This document shows, one piece after another, positions 44,541 to 53,250 of a stretch of 64,000 bases of DNA. A model generated the notes under the pieces. It saw only the letters and a list, made by a program, of their open reading frames with translations. It was not told the DNA's origin and made no database searches. The position numbers and the translations under genes are program-made. Position 1 is the first letter of the stretch. Every line of letters starts with the position of its first letter. Origin of the DNA: Sphaerisporangium sp040649355. Lineage in GTDB: Bacteria > Actinomycetota > Actinomycetes > Streptosporangiales > Streptosporangiaceae. The DNA is taken from NCBI RefSeq assembly GCF_043197795.1, contig NZ_JBICTU010000030.1:1-64000 (forward strand), in the 5' to 3' direction.

Positions 44541-45608
44541 CTACCAGCGCAGCAGGACGAGCTCGGAGCAGAATCCGGGCCCCATCGCGATGAGCATCCC
44601 CGGGGTCCCCGGTGGCGGCGGGCGGAGCGCCAGCGTGTCGCGCAGGACGTGCAGGACGGAGGAGGAGGACAGGTTGCCGATGTCCTCCAGCGAGCGCCAG
44701 GTGAGGTCCAGCGCCCCCTCGGGCAGGTCGAGGCTCTCGGCGACGGCGTGCAGGACCTTGGGGCCGCCTGGATGGCACACCCACGCGGTGACGTCGCGCG
44801 TGGTGAGCCCGTGGTCGGCGAGGAAGCCGTTCACGTCGTCGGCCAGGTAGGTCCGTACGACCTCCGGGACGCTCGTGTCGAGCACCACGCGGAAACCGGT
44901 GTCGGAGACGTCCCAGCCCATCACCGCCTCGGAGTCCGGGTAGAGGTGGCCGCGGGTGGCGACCACGCTGGGGCCGGGAGCGGACCGCGGGTCCGCGGCA
45001 CGGCCGGCGCCGACCGCCACCACGGCCGCCGCGCCGTCGCCGAAGAGCCCGCTGGCCACGAAGTTGACCGGCGAGGCCTCGGCGCGCTGCAACGTGAGCG
45101 AGCACAGCTCGACCGAGAGCAGCACGGCCACGTGGTCCGGCCATCCGCGCAGGTAGTCGTGGAGCCGGGCGATCCCCGCCGCACCCGCGACGCAGCCGAG
45201 CCCGAACACCGGTATCCGCTTGACGTCGGGGCGCAGCCCGAGCCTGCCGGCGAGCCTGGCGTCCACCGACGGCGCGGCGATTCCGGTCACCGACGTGAAA
45301 ATGATCATGTCGACGTCGCCCGGCGCCAGCCCGGCCGCCTCCAGCGCGGCGCCCACCGCCTCGGCACCCAGGTCCACCGCCGCCTCGATGAAGATCTCGT
45401 TGGCCATCCCGAAGCCGTCGAGCTTGGCGTACTGCTCAAGCGGCAGAACCAGGTTGCGATGACCGACGCGGGCCGAGGTGTGCAGGCGGTCGAGCAGCCG
45501 CCGGTCGGCACCCGGGGGAAGACAGATGCGGGCGAAGGTGTCGGTTATCTCGGCCTGGGGGTAGCGGTTCGGAGGAAGAGCACCGCGGACAGCGGCAATT
45601 CGGGTCAT
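44541..45608 (-). CDS. Type III polyketide synthase, SrsA-like
   Basis: 355 residues. Catalytic triad: Cys in VFGLGCVAGAAG, His in WVCHPGGPKVLH and Asn in EDIGNLSSSSVL, with the C-terminal GPGFCSELVLLRW. It should condense a fatty acyl starter with malonyl-type extenders to an alkylresorcinol or alkylpyrone. The methyltransferase and flavoprotein genes downstream support the phenolic-lipid assignment rather than naphthol or chalcone formation. The start at 45608 (MTRIAAVRGALPP) fits the family; a longer frame to 45752 lacks homologous residues. Confidence 0.93.
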   Translation of the reverse strand: MTRIAAVRGALPPNRYPQAEITDTFARICLPPGADRRLLDRLHTSARVGHRNLVLPLEQYAKLDGFGMANEIFIEAAVDLGAEAVGAALEAAGLAPGDVDMIIFTSVTGIAAPSVDARLAGRLGLRPDVKRIPVFGLGCVAGAAGIARLHDYLRGWPDHVAVLLSVELCSLTLQRAEASPVNFVASGLFGDGAAAVVAVGAGRAADPRSAPGPSVVATRGHLYPDSEAVMGWDVSDTGFRVVLDTSVPEVVRTYLADDVNGFLADHGLTTRDVTAWVCHPGGPKVLHAVAESLDLPEGALDLTWRSLEDIGNLSSSSVLHVLRDTLALRPPPPGTPGMLIAMGPGFCSELVLLRW

Positions 45609-45867
45609 ATGGATTTCCCGGTTCGCTGACAGTGGGGACACCTCTGTCTTGCCCACCGTGCCGGTACGCATACCTGGAGGCCAGGTGGCGGCGCACTCGC
45701 GATCTTGACGCGTCTTTGTTTTCGCTGTTCGGAGGCCATGGCGCGGCGGCATTCAGTATTTCCGGAAATGTCACCAAAATGCTGATAAATCCGCGAGGGG
45801 CCGAGGGGTCTCCACGAGCGCCTCGGCGCCGGTCGCGCGGTCAGGGCCTCACGTCGCGGCGCCGGGG

Positions 45868-46362
45868 TCACACTCCGGCGAGGGTCGCCTCGCTGACCTC
45901 ATGGCTGAGGCGCTCGAAGTGCCCCCTGGCCTCCTCCTCCCCGACCAGGTTGCTCTGGAGGAAGTGCGCGCACTCGGTCTGGCCCATGAGCACGGCCTTG
46001 TCGACGAGGCCCTTGTAACCGGCGGTCTTGTAGCTGGCCAGCTCCAGCTCCGACCCGACGGTGTACATGTCGATCACCTCGGGCGCGGGCCCCCGCTGGA
46101 CGAACTGCTGGAACTCGGCCCGCATGGCGTCGACGACCAGGCAGTCCACGTCAAGCGGCGTGGTCCCGAGCGACTGGAAGCAGACGTCCAGGTTCCTGAC
46201 CTTCTCCTGGCCTTTCGCCACCTGATGGCGCAGCTCCTCGGAAAGGCTGGTGCTGCGGACCTTTCCCGCCATCTCCTCCTTCATCTCCGTGATCTTGATC
46301 TCCCCGTCGTACGCGGCGGAGAGCTCGTACAGGAAGAGGTCGGCGGGGTTGTTGAAAGCCAT
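45868..46362 (-). CDS. DUF892 (YciE/YciF-like) ferritin-fold protein
   Basis: 164 residues, all-helical four-helix bundle. Characteristic N-terminus NPADLFLYELSAAYDGEIKI and mid motif SYKTAGYKGLVDKAVLMGQT. Usual DUF892 Glu/His metal ligands are partly present. The family is stress-associated and poorly characterised. AGAGGTGAAG precedes the ATG. The 259-bp gap to the PKS gene contains an AT-rich stretch (45745-45800). Confidence 0.75.
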   Translation of the reverse strand: MAFNNPADLFLYELSAAYDGEIKITEMKEEMAGKVRSTSLSEELRHQVAKGQEKVRNLDVCFQSLGTTPLDVDCLVVDAMRAEFQQFVQRGPAPEVIDMYTVGSELELASYKTAGYKGLVDKAVLMGQTECAHFLQSNLVGEEEARGHFERLSHEVSEATLAGV

Positions 46363-46543
46363 GACTTCACCTCTTGCTCGCTGATGGCGGCATCTGCCCC
46401 CTGTTTTGCCCTACCCCCCGGCGCGACCCCGACTCACGCCAGGACGCCTATCTCTTCGCAGGCCAGAGCCCATTCAAGGGAAGGGCGGAACCCCGTCAAC
46501 GTCTGGACGACCCGGGCATGCGGGATCCACGTCCCGGCCAACA

Positions 46544-46915
46544 TCACGCTCCGGACGGGCGCGGGTGCTCCCGCGCCGCGACCTGCTCCTCCTGTCCCGG
46601 GAGCGGGATCCACTTGTGCGACCAGGCGATCAGGGCCTCAAGCGCCGGTTCGAGGTCGCGGCCCTTCTCGGTGAGGCCGTACTCGACCTGCACGGGGGAG
46701 GCCGGGATGACCCGGCGCTCGATGAGCCCCTCGCACTCCAGCGTGCGCAGCCGCTGGGCCAGCATGGTGTCGCTCAGGCCCGGCACGGCGGCCTTGATCT
46801 GCGCGTACCGGACCTGCCCCGTGAACATGGCGCGCAGGATGGCGCCGGACCAGCGGGAGCCGATCAGCTCGATCGCGGCGTGGAACCGCACGCAGACGGG
46901 GTTGACGTCGCTCAT
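46544..46915 (-). CDS. HxlR-family transcriptional regulator
   Basis: 123 residues. Winged helix with the HxlR signature: FHAAIELIGSRWSGAILRAM, VPGLSDTMLAQRLRTLECEGL and VEYGLTEKGRDLEPAL. The N-terminal Cys in NPVCVRF could be a redox switch, as in other HxlR quinone or aldehyde sensors. It lies 10 bp downstream of the flavin reductase gene and is cotranscribed with it. Confidence 0.92.
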   Translation of the reverse strand: MSDVNPVCVRFHAAIELIGSRWSGAILRAMFTGQVRYAQIKAAVPGLSDTMLAQRLRTLECEGLIERRVIPASPVQVEYGLTEKGRDLEPALEALIAWSHKWIPLPGQEEQVAAREHPRPSGA

Positions 46916-46925
46916 GGGTCCGCCC

Positions 46926-47513
46926 TCACCTCGTCGATGGGACCGCGCCCTCGCGCAGCGGGCGCAGGGTGTCGCTCACGCGGACGAGCTCGTCGAACAT
47001 GGCCTTGGCCGACGCCGTCATGACGTCGTTCGGAACCACGTTCTCCTCGTCGTCGACGAACTGCCGGACGAAGGGGATGGAGACCGCCTCGGAGACCGGG
47101 ATCATCTTGAGCGTGGTGACCACCTGCTTGATCATCTGAGCCGCGCGGGTGCCGGCCGCGACGCCGCCGTAGCTGACCAGCCCCACGGGCTTGTAGTACC
47201 ACTCCTTGTGCAGGTAGTCGATGGCGTTCTTCAGCTCGGCGTTGTACCCGTAGTTGTACTCAGGCATGACGAAGACGAAGGCGTCCGCCTCGGTGACCTT
47301 GGCGCTCCAGTCGTGGGTGTGCTGGTGGGTGTACTGGCCCAGGCGGGGGTGGTTGGGCTCGTTCATGAAGGGCAGGCCGACCTCGGCCAGGTCGACCAGC
47401 TCCACGTCCGTGAAACCACCGTGCGCCCTCGCCTCCGCCTCGACCCACTGCCCGATCGGCAGCCCCACCCGGCCCGGCCGGGTGCTCGCCACGATGATCT
47501 CAAGCTTCGCCAT
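46926..47513 (-). CDS. NADPH-dependent FMN reductase (flavodoxin-like)
   Basis: 195 residues. FMN-binding P-loop LEIIVASTRPGRVGLPIGQW, second loop VMPEYNYGYNAELKNAIDYL and KPVGLVSYGGVAAG. Members reduce quinones, azo dyes or chromate with NAD(P)H. GAGGAGACGTG precedes the ATG at 47513. A perfect palindrome 77 bp upstream of the start and the cotranscribed HxlR gene indicate autoregulation. Confidence 0.92.
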   Translation of the reverse strand: MAKLEIIVASTRPGRVGLPIGQWVEAEARAHGGFTDVELVDLAEVGLPFMNEPNHPRLGQYTHQHTHDWSAKVTEADAFVFVMPEYNYGYNAELKNAIDYLHKEWYYKPVGLVSYGGVAAGTRAAQMIKQVVTTLKMIPVSEAVSIPFVRQFVDDEENVVPNDVMTASAKAMFDELVRVSDTLRPLREGAVPSTR

Positions 47514-47589
47514 GACACGTCTCCTCACGTCTCTCGCGGGAGCCTCCCGACGGACGCTCCTCACCACGCGCCACAGCGTACCTCAGAAA

Positions 47590-47604
47590 ACTTAGTGACT
47601 AAGT
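47590..47604. promoter_or_regulatory. HxlR operator palindrome
   Basis: ACTTAG-TGA-CTAAGT, a perfect 6+3+6 palindrome upstream of the flavin reductase-HxlR operon. A further half-like CTTAGTAA follows at 47609. Length and sequence are typical of HxlR/YodB sites (TACT/AGTA-like). Confidence 0.7.
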
Positions 47605-47681
47605 AATCCTTAGTAATGGATCGTGACGCGGTCACCGCGCGGGCGCCGGGCCACGTGGGTCTCCCTCACAGGAGCGCGTGC

Positions 47682-48344
47682 TCAGACGTCCTCTGACGCG
47701 CTCGCGTCGTGGACCAGCAGAGCGATCTGGACGCGGTTGTTGAGATCCAGCCGGGTCAGGATCCGTGACACGTGCGCCTTCACCGTCGGCAGCGCCAGAT
47801 GCAACTCCCGCGCGATCTCCGCGTTGGAGCTGCCGCGCCCCACAGCCCGGGCCACCTCCCGCTCCCGCTCGGCCAGTAGCGCCAGCCGGGCCCGGGCGGC
47901 GGCGGCCCGGTCGTCCTGCCCGGAGTCGCCCGCCACCTGCGCGATGAGCCGGCGGGTGACGGCGGGGGAGAGCACCGGGTCCCCGGCGGCCACGGTGCGG
48001 ATGGCCGAGACGATGTCCTGCGGCGGGGTGTCCTTGAGGAGGAAACCGGCCGCGCCGGCGCGCAGCGCCCGCAGTACGTGCGCGTCGGTGTGGAAAGTCG
48101 TCAGGACCAGCACCTCAGGTGCTCCGGGCTGGGCCCGGAGCGCCCTGGTGGCGGCCAGCCCGTCGACGCCCGGCATCCGGATGTCCATCAGCACCAGATC
48201 GGGTGCGTACGCGGCCACCCGCTCGGGCACCTCGGCCCCGTCGGCGGCCTCCGCGACCACCTCGATGTCCGGGGCGCCGCCCAGCATCAGGCGCAGCCCG
48301 GCTCGCACGATCGCGTCGTCATCGACGAGCAGGACGCGGATCAC
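47682..48344 (-). CDS. NarL-type response regulator
   Basis: 220 residues. Receiver: IRVLLVDDDAIVRAG, phosphoacceptor Asp in LVLMDIRMPGVDG, Lys in FLLKDTPPQ. LuxR HTH at about 150-210: LAEREREVARAVGRGSSNAEI and LALPTVKAHVSRIL. GTG start with GGAGGGAAGG upstream. It forms a pair with the kinase gene 15 bp upstream. No transporter is adjacent, so the target is not evident. Confidence 0.94.
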   Translation of the reverse strand: MIRVLLVDDDAIVRAGLRLMLGGAPDIEVVAEAADGAEVPERVAAYAPDLVLMDIRMPGVDGLAATRALRAQPGAPEVLVLTTFHTDAHVLRALRAGAAGFLLKDTPPQDIVSAIRTVAAGDPVLSPAVTRRLIAQVAGDSGQDDRAAAARARLALLAEREREVARAVGRGSSNAEIARELHLALPTVKAHVSRILTRLDLNNRVQIALLVHDASASEDV

Positions 48345-48359
48345 TTGCGCCTTCCCTCC

Positions 48360-49541
48360 TCACACCTGGCTCGCGGCGGACCCGGCCTCCGCCGGTGGCC
48401 AGGGTAGCCAGGCGCAGACCCGGAACCCGTCGCCGGCCGGGCCGGCGCTCAACTCGCCGCCTGCCAGCCGCGCGCGTTCGGCCAGCCCGATCAGCCCCTG
48501 CCCGCCGCCTTCGCCGCCGTCCGCGGTCGCACCCGCGGCCGGTACGGGCGGCGGCGCGTTGCGGATCTCGACCGTCAGCCTGTCGGCGGGGCCCCCGGTC
48601 ACCCGTACCGCGACCGCCGCGCCGGGCGCGTGCTTGCGCGCGTTGGTCAGCGCCTCCTGCACGATCCGGTACGCCGTCCGCCCCACCACGGGTGGCGGCG
48701 CCGGGCCGTCCGGCGGTCCGGTGAGCTCGACCCGGCCGCCCGCCGCCCGTACCTCCGCCACCAGCCGGCCCAGGTCCGCCAGTTCCGGTTGCGGCCGCTC
48801 GCCCGCCGGCCCCGCGTGAAGCACGCCGATCACCTCGCGTAGGTCGCGCAGGGCCAGGTGGGCGCTCTCCCGGATCACCCCGGCGGCGCGCGCGATCTCC
48901 GCCCGGGGCGCGCCCGAATTGAACTCCAGAGCCCCGGCGTGCACGCTCATCAGCGACAGCCGGTGCCCGAGCACATCGTGCATCTCGCGGGCGATCTCCT
49001 CCCGGGCCTCTCGCCGGGCCCGCTCGGCTCGCAGCTCGGCGTCCGCTTCGGCCAGTTCCGCGCGCTCCCGCAGCGAAGCGATCAGCTGCTGCCGGGACCG
49101 CCGGAACAGCCCCCAGCCGATGGCCCCGGCGATCAGCGCGAAGTACGTCAGCGCCGAGCCGGTCCGGTCCCCGGGCAGCTCAGGCAGCCGCCACAGGAAG
49201 GCGGGAAGCGGGGCGAAGGCCAGCGCCGCCACCCACGCCGTGACCCGCCCCGGCCGGGTCGCGGCCACCGTGAACACCGCCACCATCGCCGGACCGGTCA
49301 GATAGTGCGCCTGGGTGCCCGCCAGCAGCAGAGCCACCGCCAGCGCCACCGGATGGCGCCGCCGCAGCAGCACCGCCGCGCACCCCAGCCCTCCGACCAC
49401 CTGATCAGCGGCCCGCCACACGGGATCGATATCCGCCGCGACCGGCACGGACTGCGAACTGACGGCGGCGAAGCAGGCGGCGAAGAGGAACAATCCCAGG
49501 TCGGCGGCCCAGTCCCGGCGGGTGCGGTCGATGCGGCGCAT
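48360..49541 (-). CDS. Sensor histidine kinase (HisKA_3)
   Basis: 393 residues. The N-terminal half has about five membrane helices (15-150) followed by a coiled-coil linker (RERAELAEADAELRAERARR). Phosphoacceptor motif REEIAREMHDVLGHRLSLMS; HATPase with QEALTNARKHAPG, DGGEGGGQGLIGLAERARL. The start at 49541 (MRRIDRTRRDWAADLGLFLF) was preferred over the GTG/ATG at 49559. It phosphorylates the adjacent regulator; the signal is unknown. Confidence 0.93.
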   Translation of the reverse strand: MRRIDRTRRDWAADLGLFLFAACFAAVSSQSVPVAADIDPVWRAADQVVGGLGCAAVLLRRRHPVALAVALLLAGTQAHYLTGPAMVAVFTVAATRPGRVTAWVAALAFAPLPAFLWRLPELPGDRTGSALTYFALIAGAIGWGLFRRSRQQLIASLRERAELAEADAELRAERARREAREEIAREMHDVLGHRLSLMSVHAGALEFNSGAPRAEIARAAGVIRESAHLALRDLREVIGVLHAGPAGERPQPELADLGRLVAEVRAAGGRVELTGPPDGPAPPPVVGRTAYRIVQEALTNARKHAPGAAVAVRVTGGPADRLTVEIRNAPPPVPAAGATADGGEGGGQGLIGLAERARLAGGELSAGPAGDGFRVCAWLPWPPAEAGSAASQV

Positions 49542-49698
49542 GACCGGTAATCTACGCACGCCCGCCCGCGACCGGGCGTCCGTGCCGCGACCGGATACTT
49601 AAGTACGACCCGCGGCCGCCGGCGGCAGACTTCGGTCATCGCGCGCCCGTCCTAAGCCCGATCCCGGGCCCGGCATCGCCCGCCTACCGTGAAGAACC

Positions 49699-49932
49699 AT
49701 GACCTCCACCAACCCCAAGTCCCCCCTGGCGGCCCTGTCGGGTCTGCTGTGCTTCGTCCTTGTCGTCGGCGGGGTGAGCGGCCTCCTGCACGAGTGGTTC
49801 GGCTGGATCCGGTTCATGGGTTTCCTCCGGTTCCTCGCCCCCGACGGCTACGAGATCTACAGCTACGTCGTCATGATCGTCCTCGGCCTGGCGATAGGCG
49901 CGGCCGGCGACGCGCTCACCCGCCGGGAATAG
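49699..49932 (+). CDS. Small two-helix membrane protein
   Basis: 77 residues with two hydrophobic helices (about 12-32 and 52-71) separated by a short polar loop (HEWFGWIRFMGFLRFL). Divergent from the two-component operon with a 157-bp gap. No family is recognised. It directly precedes the first rtcB remnant. Confidence 0.7.
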   Translation: MTSTNPKSPLAALSGLLCFVLVVGGVSGLLHEWFGWIRFMGFLRFLAPDGYEIYSYVVMIVLGLAIGAAGDALTRRE

Positions 49933-49940
49933 GGCTGAGG

Positions 49941-50112
49941 TGGCCTGGTACGAGAGGCGATGAACCGGGGTTGCCGGACCCGAATCTAGCGGTGTTCGTC
50001 CAGGGCACCGCGATGATGGACGCCTACCGCGGAGATCTGTTCTGGGCGCGGGACCACGCCCGGCGCAACCGGGCGGTCATGCTGGCCCTGGTCTGCAACG
50101 TGCTGCGCAAGT
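49941..50112 (+). pseudogene. rtcB fragment 1 (internal part)
   Basis: The translation LPDPNLAVFVQGTAMMDAYR and the following GDLFWARDHARRNRAVMLAL aligns with the RtcB segment that in the intact copy reads LEDPDLAYLIQSTPEFTAYI ... DMLWAQRYAMASRARMDKVL. Upstream sequence (N-terminal about 220 residues of RtcB) is absent. Homology stops after VCNVLRK, about ten residues before the conserved HHN motif. That motif resumes in fragment 2 at about 57868, on the same strand. The surrounding frame stays open to 50297 but is not RtcB-like beyond 50112. Confidence 0.8.
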
Positions 50113-50436
50113 CAAGGCGGCGGCGCGGCGCGCCGCCGCACCTCCGGCCCTCCGCCCGCCCGCCGTCCAGGCATGCGGCCTGGGGGCCGGTCCCGGACGG
50201 CGGCGGGACACCGGGCCGGTCGCCGCACGCCTGCCGCGCCTTACTGACCGAAGGCACCGGCCGGGGTTGCCACGCCGCCGCACAGATGCAGCCCTAACGA
50301 CGCCACGACATGGCCGACGCCGTACGTGCTTGGGGGCGATCGACGATCCAGGGTTCGTTCCTCACCCTGGCTCACCGAGTAACGGGCTGATTATCGCGCT
50401 TGACCCCTGGCCTGGCGGATTGCAGAGTGACGAACC
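50113..50436. other. Intergenic stretch at the left edge of the accessory island
   Basis: No gene is supported. Frames here are open by base composition only. Sequence from 50340 on is less GC-rich and should hold the promoter of the small gene at 50437. Confidence 0.5.
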
Positions 50437-50688
50437 ATGGGCAGGAGGCGCTACGTCGCCAGAGGCGTTCCCGGCGGCTACCGGATCTGGGACAACAAGG
50501 TGCGCCGCTGGTGGGGCGACCTCTACGAGTTATGCCCTGATGATCTGCTCGACGAGTTGAACGGCGCACGCGACTACGACAAAATCACAACCCTGCTCAA
50601 GCGTTATAGAGCCATGAAGCGGTTGGCGGCGCACCCACATAGGAAGACGCGCTGCCAGATCCTGACAGCAGCGCGAACAGTCAAATGA
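50437..50688 (+). CDS. Small hypothetical protein (RYVxRxVPGGYRIWDNK type)
   Basis: 83 residues, basic and Trp-rich: GRRRYVARGVPGGYRIWDNK and RRWWGDLYELCPDDLLDELN, then LLKRYRAMKRL. The sequence looks conserved in character (aromatic-rich, few low-complexity stretches) and resembles small orphan proteins of actinomycetes. No function is known. It is preceded by an atypical, lower-GC stretch, which fits accessory DNA. Confidence 0.6.
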   Translation: MGRRRYVARGVPGGYRIWDNKVRRWWGDLYELCPDDLLDELNGARDYDKITTLLKRYRAMKRLAAHPHRKTRCQILTAARTVK

Positions 50689-50802
50689 GTAACGTATACG
50701 TCCGGGCAGAGTTGCACGGCCCGCTTAGCACTTCGCCCAATAGATCATCCGGCCGTACGAACGCAGCATCGTCGAGTCAGGTGCCCCATCATGGACGCGT
50801 GA

Positions 50803-50928
50803 CTTGATGAATGGACCTTCTCCAGAGAGAAGAGCTTCGAGCTCGAAAACACAGATAAAGGTCAGCTCTCGGGCCGCGTACGAGGCAAGACAGCGGTCGG
50901 CGACCTCGAACTCCGCGAGGGCAATTAA
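50803..50928 (+). pseudogene. 42-codon remnant of an unidentified gene
   Basis: An open stretch LDEWTFSREKSFELENTDKG then QLSGRVRGKTAVGDLELREG with natural composition but no start codon; an in-frame stop lies directly upstream. It looks like the 3' end of a gene whose front has been lost. The rest of 50689-51001 shows no other coding signal. Confidence 0.35.
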
Positions 50929-51001
50929 TTGATCGCCAGACCGGCTCGTCCGCGTTAACGTGGATCATCACATGGCTCGGGGGCCCTGATACGGAGGTTC
51001 G

Positions 51002-52711
51002 ATGCCCCGTTTACCTCGATTCCTGGCGTCCGCCGCCGTGGCGGTGGCGATGGCTCTCAGCGCGACGGCCGCTGTGCCGGTCGGCCCCGCGTCGGCCGCC
51101 TCGCTCCTCACCGATCCCGTCCCCATCGCCGCGTACGGCATGGAGGAGAGCAGGGGTACGGCGGTGGGCGACTCCATGGGCGGCAAACCTGGCACGGCGG
51201 TGGCAACGTCGTGGACGGCGGGAAAGCACGGGAAGGCATTGTCCTTCGCGGGAGAGGACTACGTCGAGAGCAAGGTGGCGATTCCCCCCACCCCTGCTTG
51301 GGCAGCCCTTGGAGCCCTCACCTTCGAGGCTTGGATCAAGCCGGCGTCCGACGCCGACGGCAACCTCCTGGAGCTGCAGTCCTGGGACTCCTCGAACGGC
51401 TTCTTCGTGGTGGGCTACCGCTGGCGAACCCTGTACGCAGTCTACTGCGGGGTCGAAGGATGCGCGGGCATCTCGGGGGACGAGCACGGATTCGAGGTGC
51501 CGGAGGGCTCATGGAGCCATGTGGCGGTTACCCATGACGGGACGGCGCTCCGCATCTACCTGAACGGGACGCAGGTCGCCGTGCAGGAGGCGACCGTGCC
51601 GCTGCCGTCGTTCGACGGCCAGCGCACGATCGGCGGCGCCTACGACACCTCGGCCGACTTCGACGGCGTGATCGATGAGGTGCGCGTCTACGGTACCGCC
51701 ATCGACGAGGCACGGGTCCGCGCCGACATGGAGACCCCCGTCACCGCGGCCCTTCCAGACGATCCGCCCTCGGCGGTGGGCGCCTTCACCGCGGCCGGTG
51801 GGAAGGCCCGTGCCGACCTGTCGTGGACCGCGGCGACCGACGACTTCGGGGTCACGGGGTACGAGGTCCACCGCTCGTCGACGGCCGGCTTCGAGCCCAC
51901 CGCCGAGACGCTGCTCGCCACCGTCACCACGCCGAAGTACGCCGACACCGGCATCGAGCCGGCGGGCAGGTACTACTACCGCGTCCTGGCCCGGGACATC
52001 CTCACGAACGGCCCCCCGTCGCAGGAGGCGGCCGCGGACGTGGGACCCGTCGACCGGCCCACCGGATCCCTCCTGGCCGCCTACGCGCTCGACGAGGGGA
52101 GCGGCACCCTGGCCCGGGACGCTTCCGGCAAGGGCAACCACGGCACCGTCGACAGGGCCACCTGGACCGAGGGGAAGCACGGCTCCGCCCTGGACTTCCC
52201 GAGGACCGGCAGGCGGATGGTCGTCCCCGACCCACCGAGCCTGCGGGTGACGAGCGGGCTCACCCTGGAGATGTGGATGCGGCCGAGGGCCGTCGAACCG
52301 TACGACCGGCCGCGGTACATCGTCGCGAAGAAGGCGTCGGGCTCCCCCTACCCGAGCTACTCCGTCAAGACATGGGGGCCGAGGGACTACCAGGTGCTCC
52401 TGACGATGGCCGACGGGACACCCCTCTCCGTGACTCTCCCGCCTCCGCCGGTCGACCAGTGGACCCACCTCGCCGTGACGTTCGATTACCGGGCCGACCG
52501 CTACGCCCTGACGGTGTACGTCAACGGCGCCGTGCAGCGGTCCCTGGAGACGTCGCGGGCCATCCTGTACGCCCCTGGCGACTTCCAGCTCGGATCGGAC
52601 GGGTTCACAGACGACCTCTACATTCCGGTCACGCTCGACGACGTGCGCGTCTATTCCAAGGCGCTCACGGGTCCCCAGATCAGGGCGGACATGCTCGAAC
52701 GCGTCTCGTGA
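51002..52711 (+). CDS. Secreted LamG-FN3-LamG protein
   Basis: 569 residues. Signal peptide 1-33 (VGPASAAS). LamG/concanavalin-like domain 1 at about 40-240 (GALTFEAWIKPASDADGNLL; DFDGVIDEVRVYGTAI). An FN3 domain follows at about 252-345 (PSAVGAFTAAGGKARADLSW; AGRYYYRVLARD). LamG domain 2 is at about 355-565 (GLTLEMWMRPRAVEPYDR; LDDVRVYSKALTGPQIRADM). Probably binds carbohydrate outside the cell; no catalytic domain. GGAGGTTCG precedes the ATG. Confidence 0.9.
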   Translation: MPRLPRFLASAAVAVAMALSATAAVPVGPASAASLLTDPVPIAAYGMEESRGTAVGDSMGGKPGTAVATSWTAGKHGKALSFAGEDYVESKVAIPPTPAWAALGALTFEAWIKPASDADGNLLELQSWDSSNGFFVVGYRWRTLYAVYCGVEGCAGISGDEHGFEVPEGSWSHVAVTHDGTALRIYLNGTQVAVQEATVPLPSFDGQRTIGGAYDTSADFDGVIDEVRVYGTAIDEARVRADMETPVTAALPDDPPSAVGAFTAAGGKARADLSWTAATDDFGVTGYEVHRSSTAGFEPTAETLLATVTTPKYADTGIEPAGRYYYRVLARDILTNGPPSQEAAADVGPVDRPTGSLLAAYALDEGSGTLARDASGKGNHGTVDRATWTEGKHGSALDFPRTGRRMVVPDPPSLRVTSGLTLEMWMRPRAVEPYDRPRYIVAKKASGSPYPSYSVKTWGPRDYQVLLTMADGTPLSVTLPPPPVDQWTHLAVTFDYRADRYALTVYVNGAVQRSLETSRAILYAPGDFQLGSDGFTDDLYIPVTLDDVRVYSKALTGPQIRADMLERVS

Positions 52712-53250
52712 CGCGTTTGCCGGTGAAAGGTGTGGCAGCCGGGGGTGCGGTCCCGGCGGCCACGCTCGCGGGGCGGGTCAGCCGGCCCGGGCGGGCGGTG
52801 CCGCAGGTAGTCGAGGAATGTACTCGACGCGGTGGAAGCCTACGTACTGGAGCAGTACCCCGAACTGCAGAAGTACCTACGCCCCCGCTCGGAAGCCTCC
52901 CCATGGATAATCGACGAGCACGGCGGTATCTGGCCTCGGCCGGTCAACAGCGTGGACGTTGAACCTGAGCAGGACCGGTAGGACGATGATGGTCCGCAAC
53001 GCGACCATATGGGACTCCCGTGGCATCGTGTCGAGCCTTACCACCAGACGACGTGGCGCCGGCCCCGGCGGACGCGGGACATGCACGGGATGATCTTTCA
53101 AGCCGTGCGAGCCGTGTGGAGTGTTCGCACAGCTCACACCAGGTGCGCCAACCATACGGCTACCGCTCTCCTAACGAGGGTGTCGTTCATTTGACTCTCG
53201 GAGAGGGTGCCCCGTCGCCTGGTGTGGGCGGCGGGGCGCGTGTCTAGGCT
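52712..53250. pseudogene. Gene-poor stretch containing a 49-codon remnant at 52832-52981
   Basis: The plus-strand stretch VEAYVLEQYPELQKYLRPRS then EASPWIIDEHGGIWPRPVNS reads like genuine protein with a GTG at 52832 and a stop at 52979-52981. No ribosome binding site is clear and no family is recognised. The remainder shows no coding signal; frames are open only by composition. It lies between the LamG gene and the convergent rtcB. Confidence 0.35.

Noticed and set aside
46363..46543. Small gene between DUF892 and HxlR genes
   Set aside because: No ORF with natural composition or ribosome binding site.
49689..50297. 202-codon ORF containing the RtcB-like stretch as one gene
   Set aside because: Its first part overlaps the small membrane protein in another frame and its end is low complexity; only 49941-50112 is RtcB-like.
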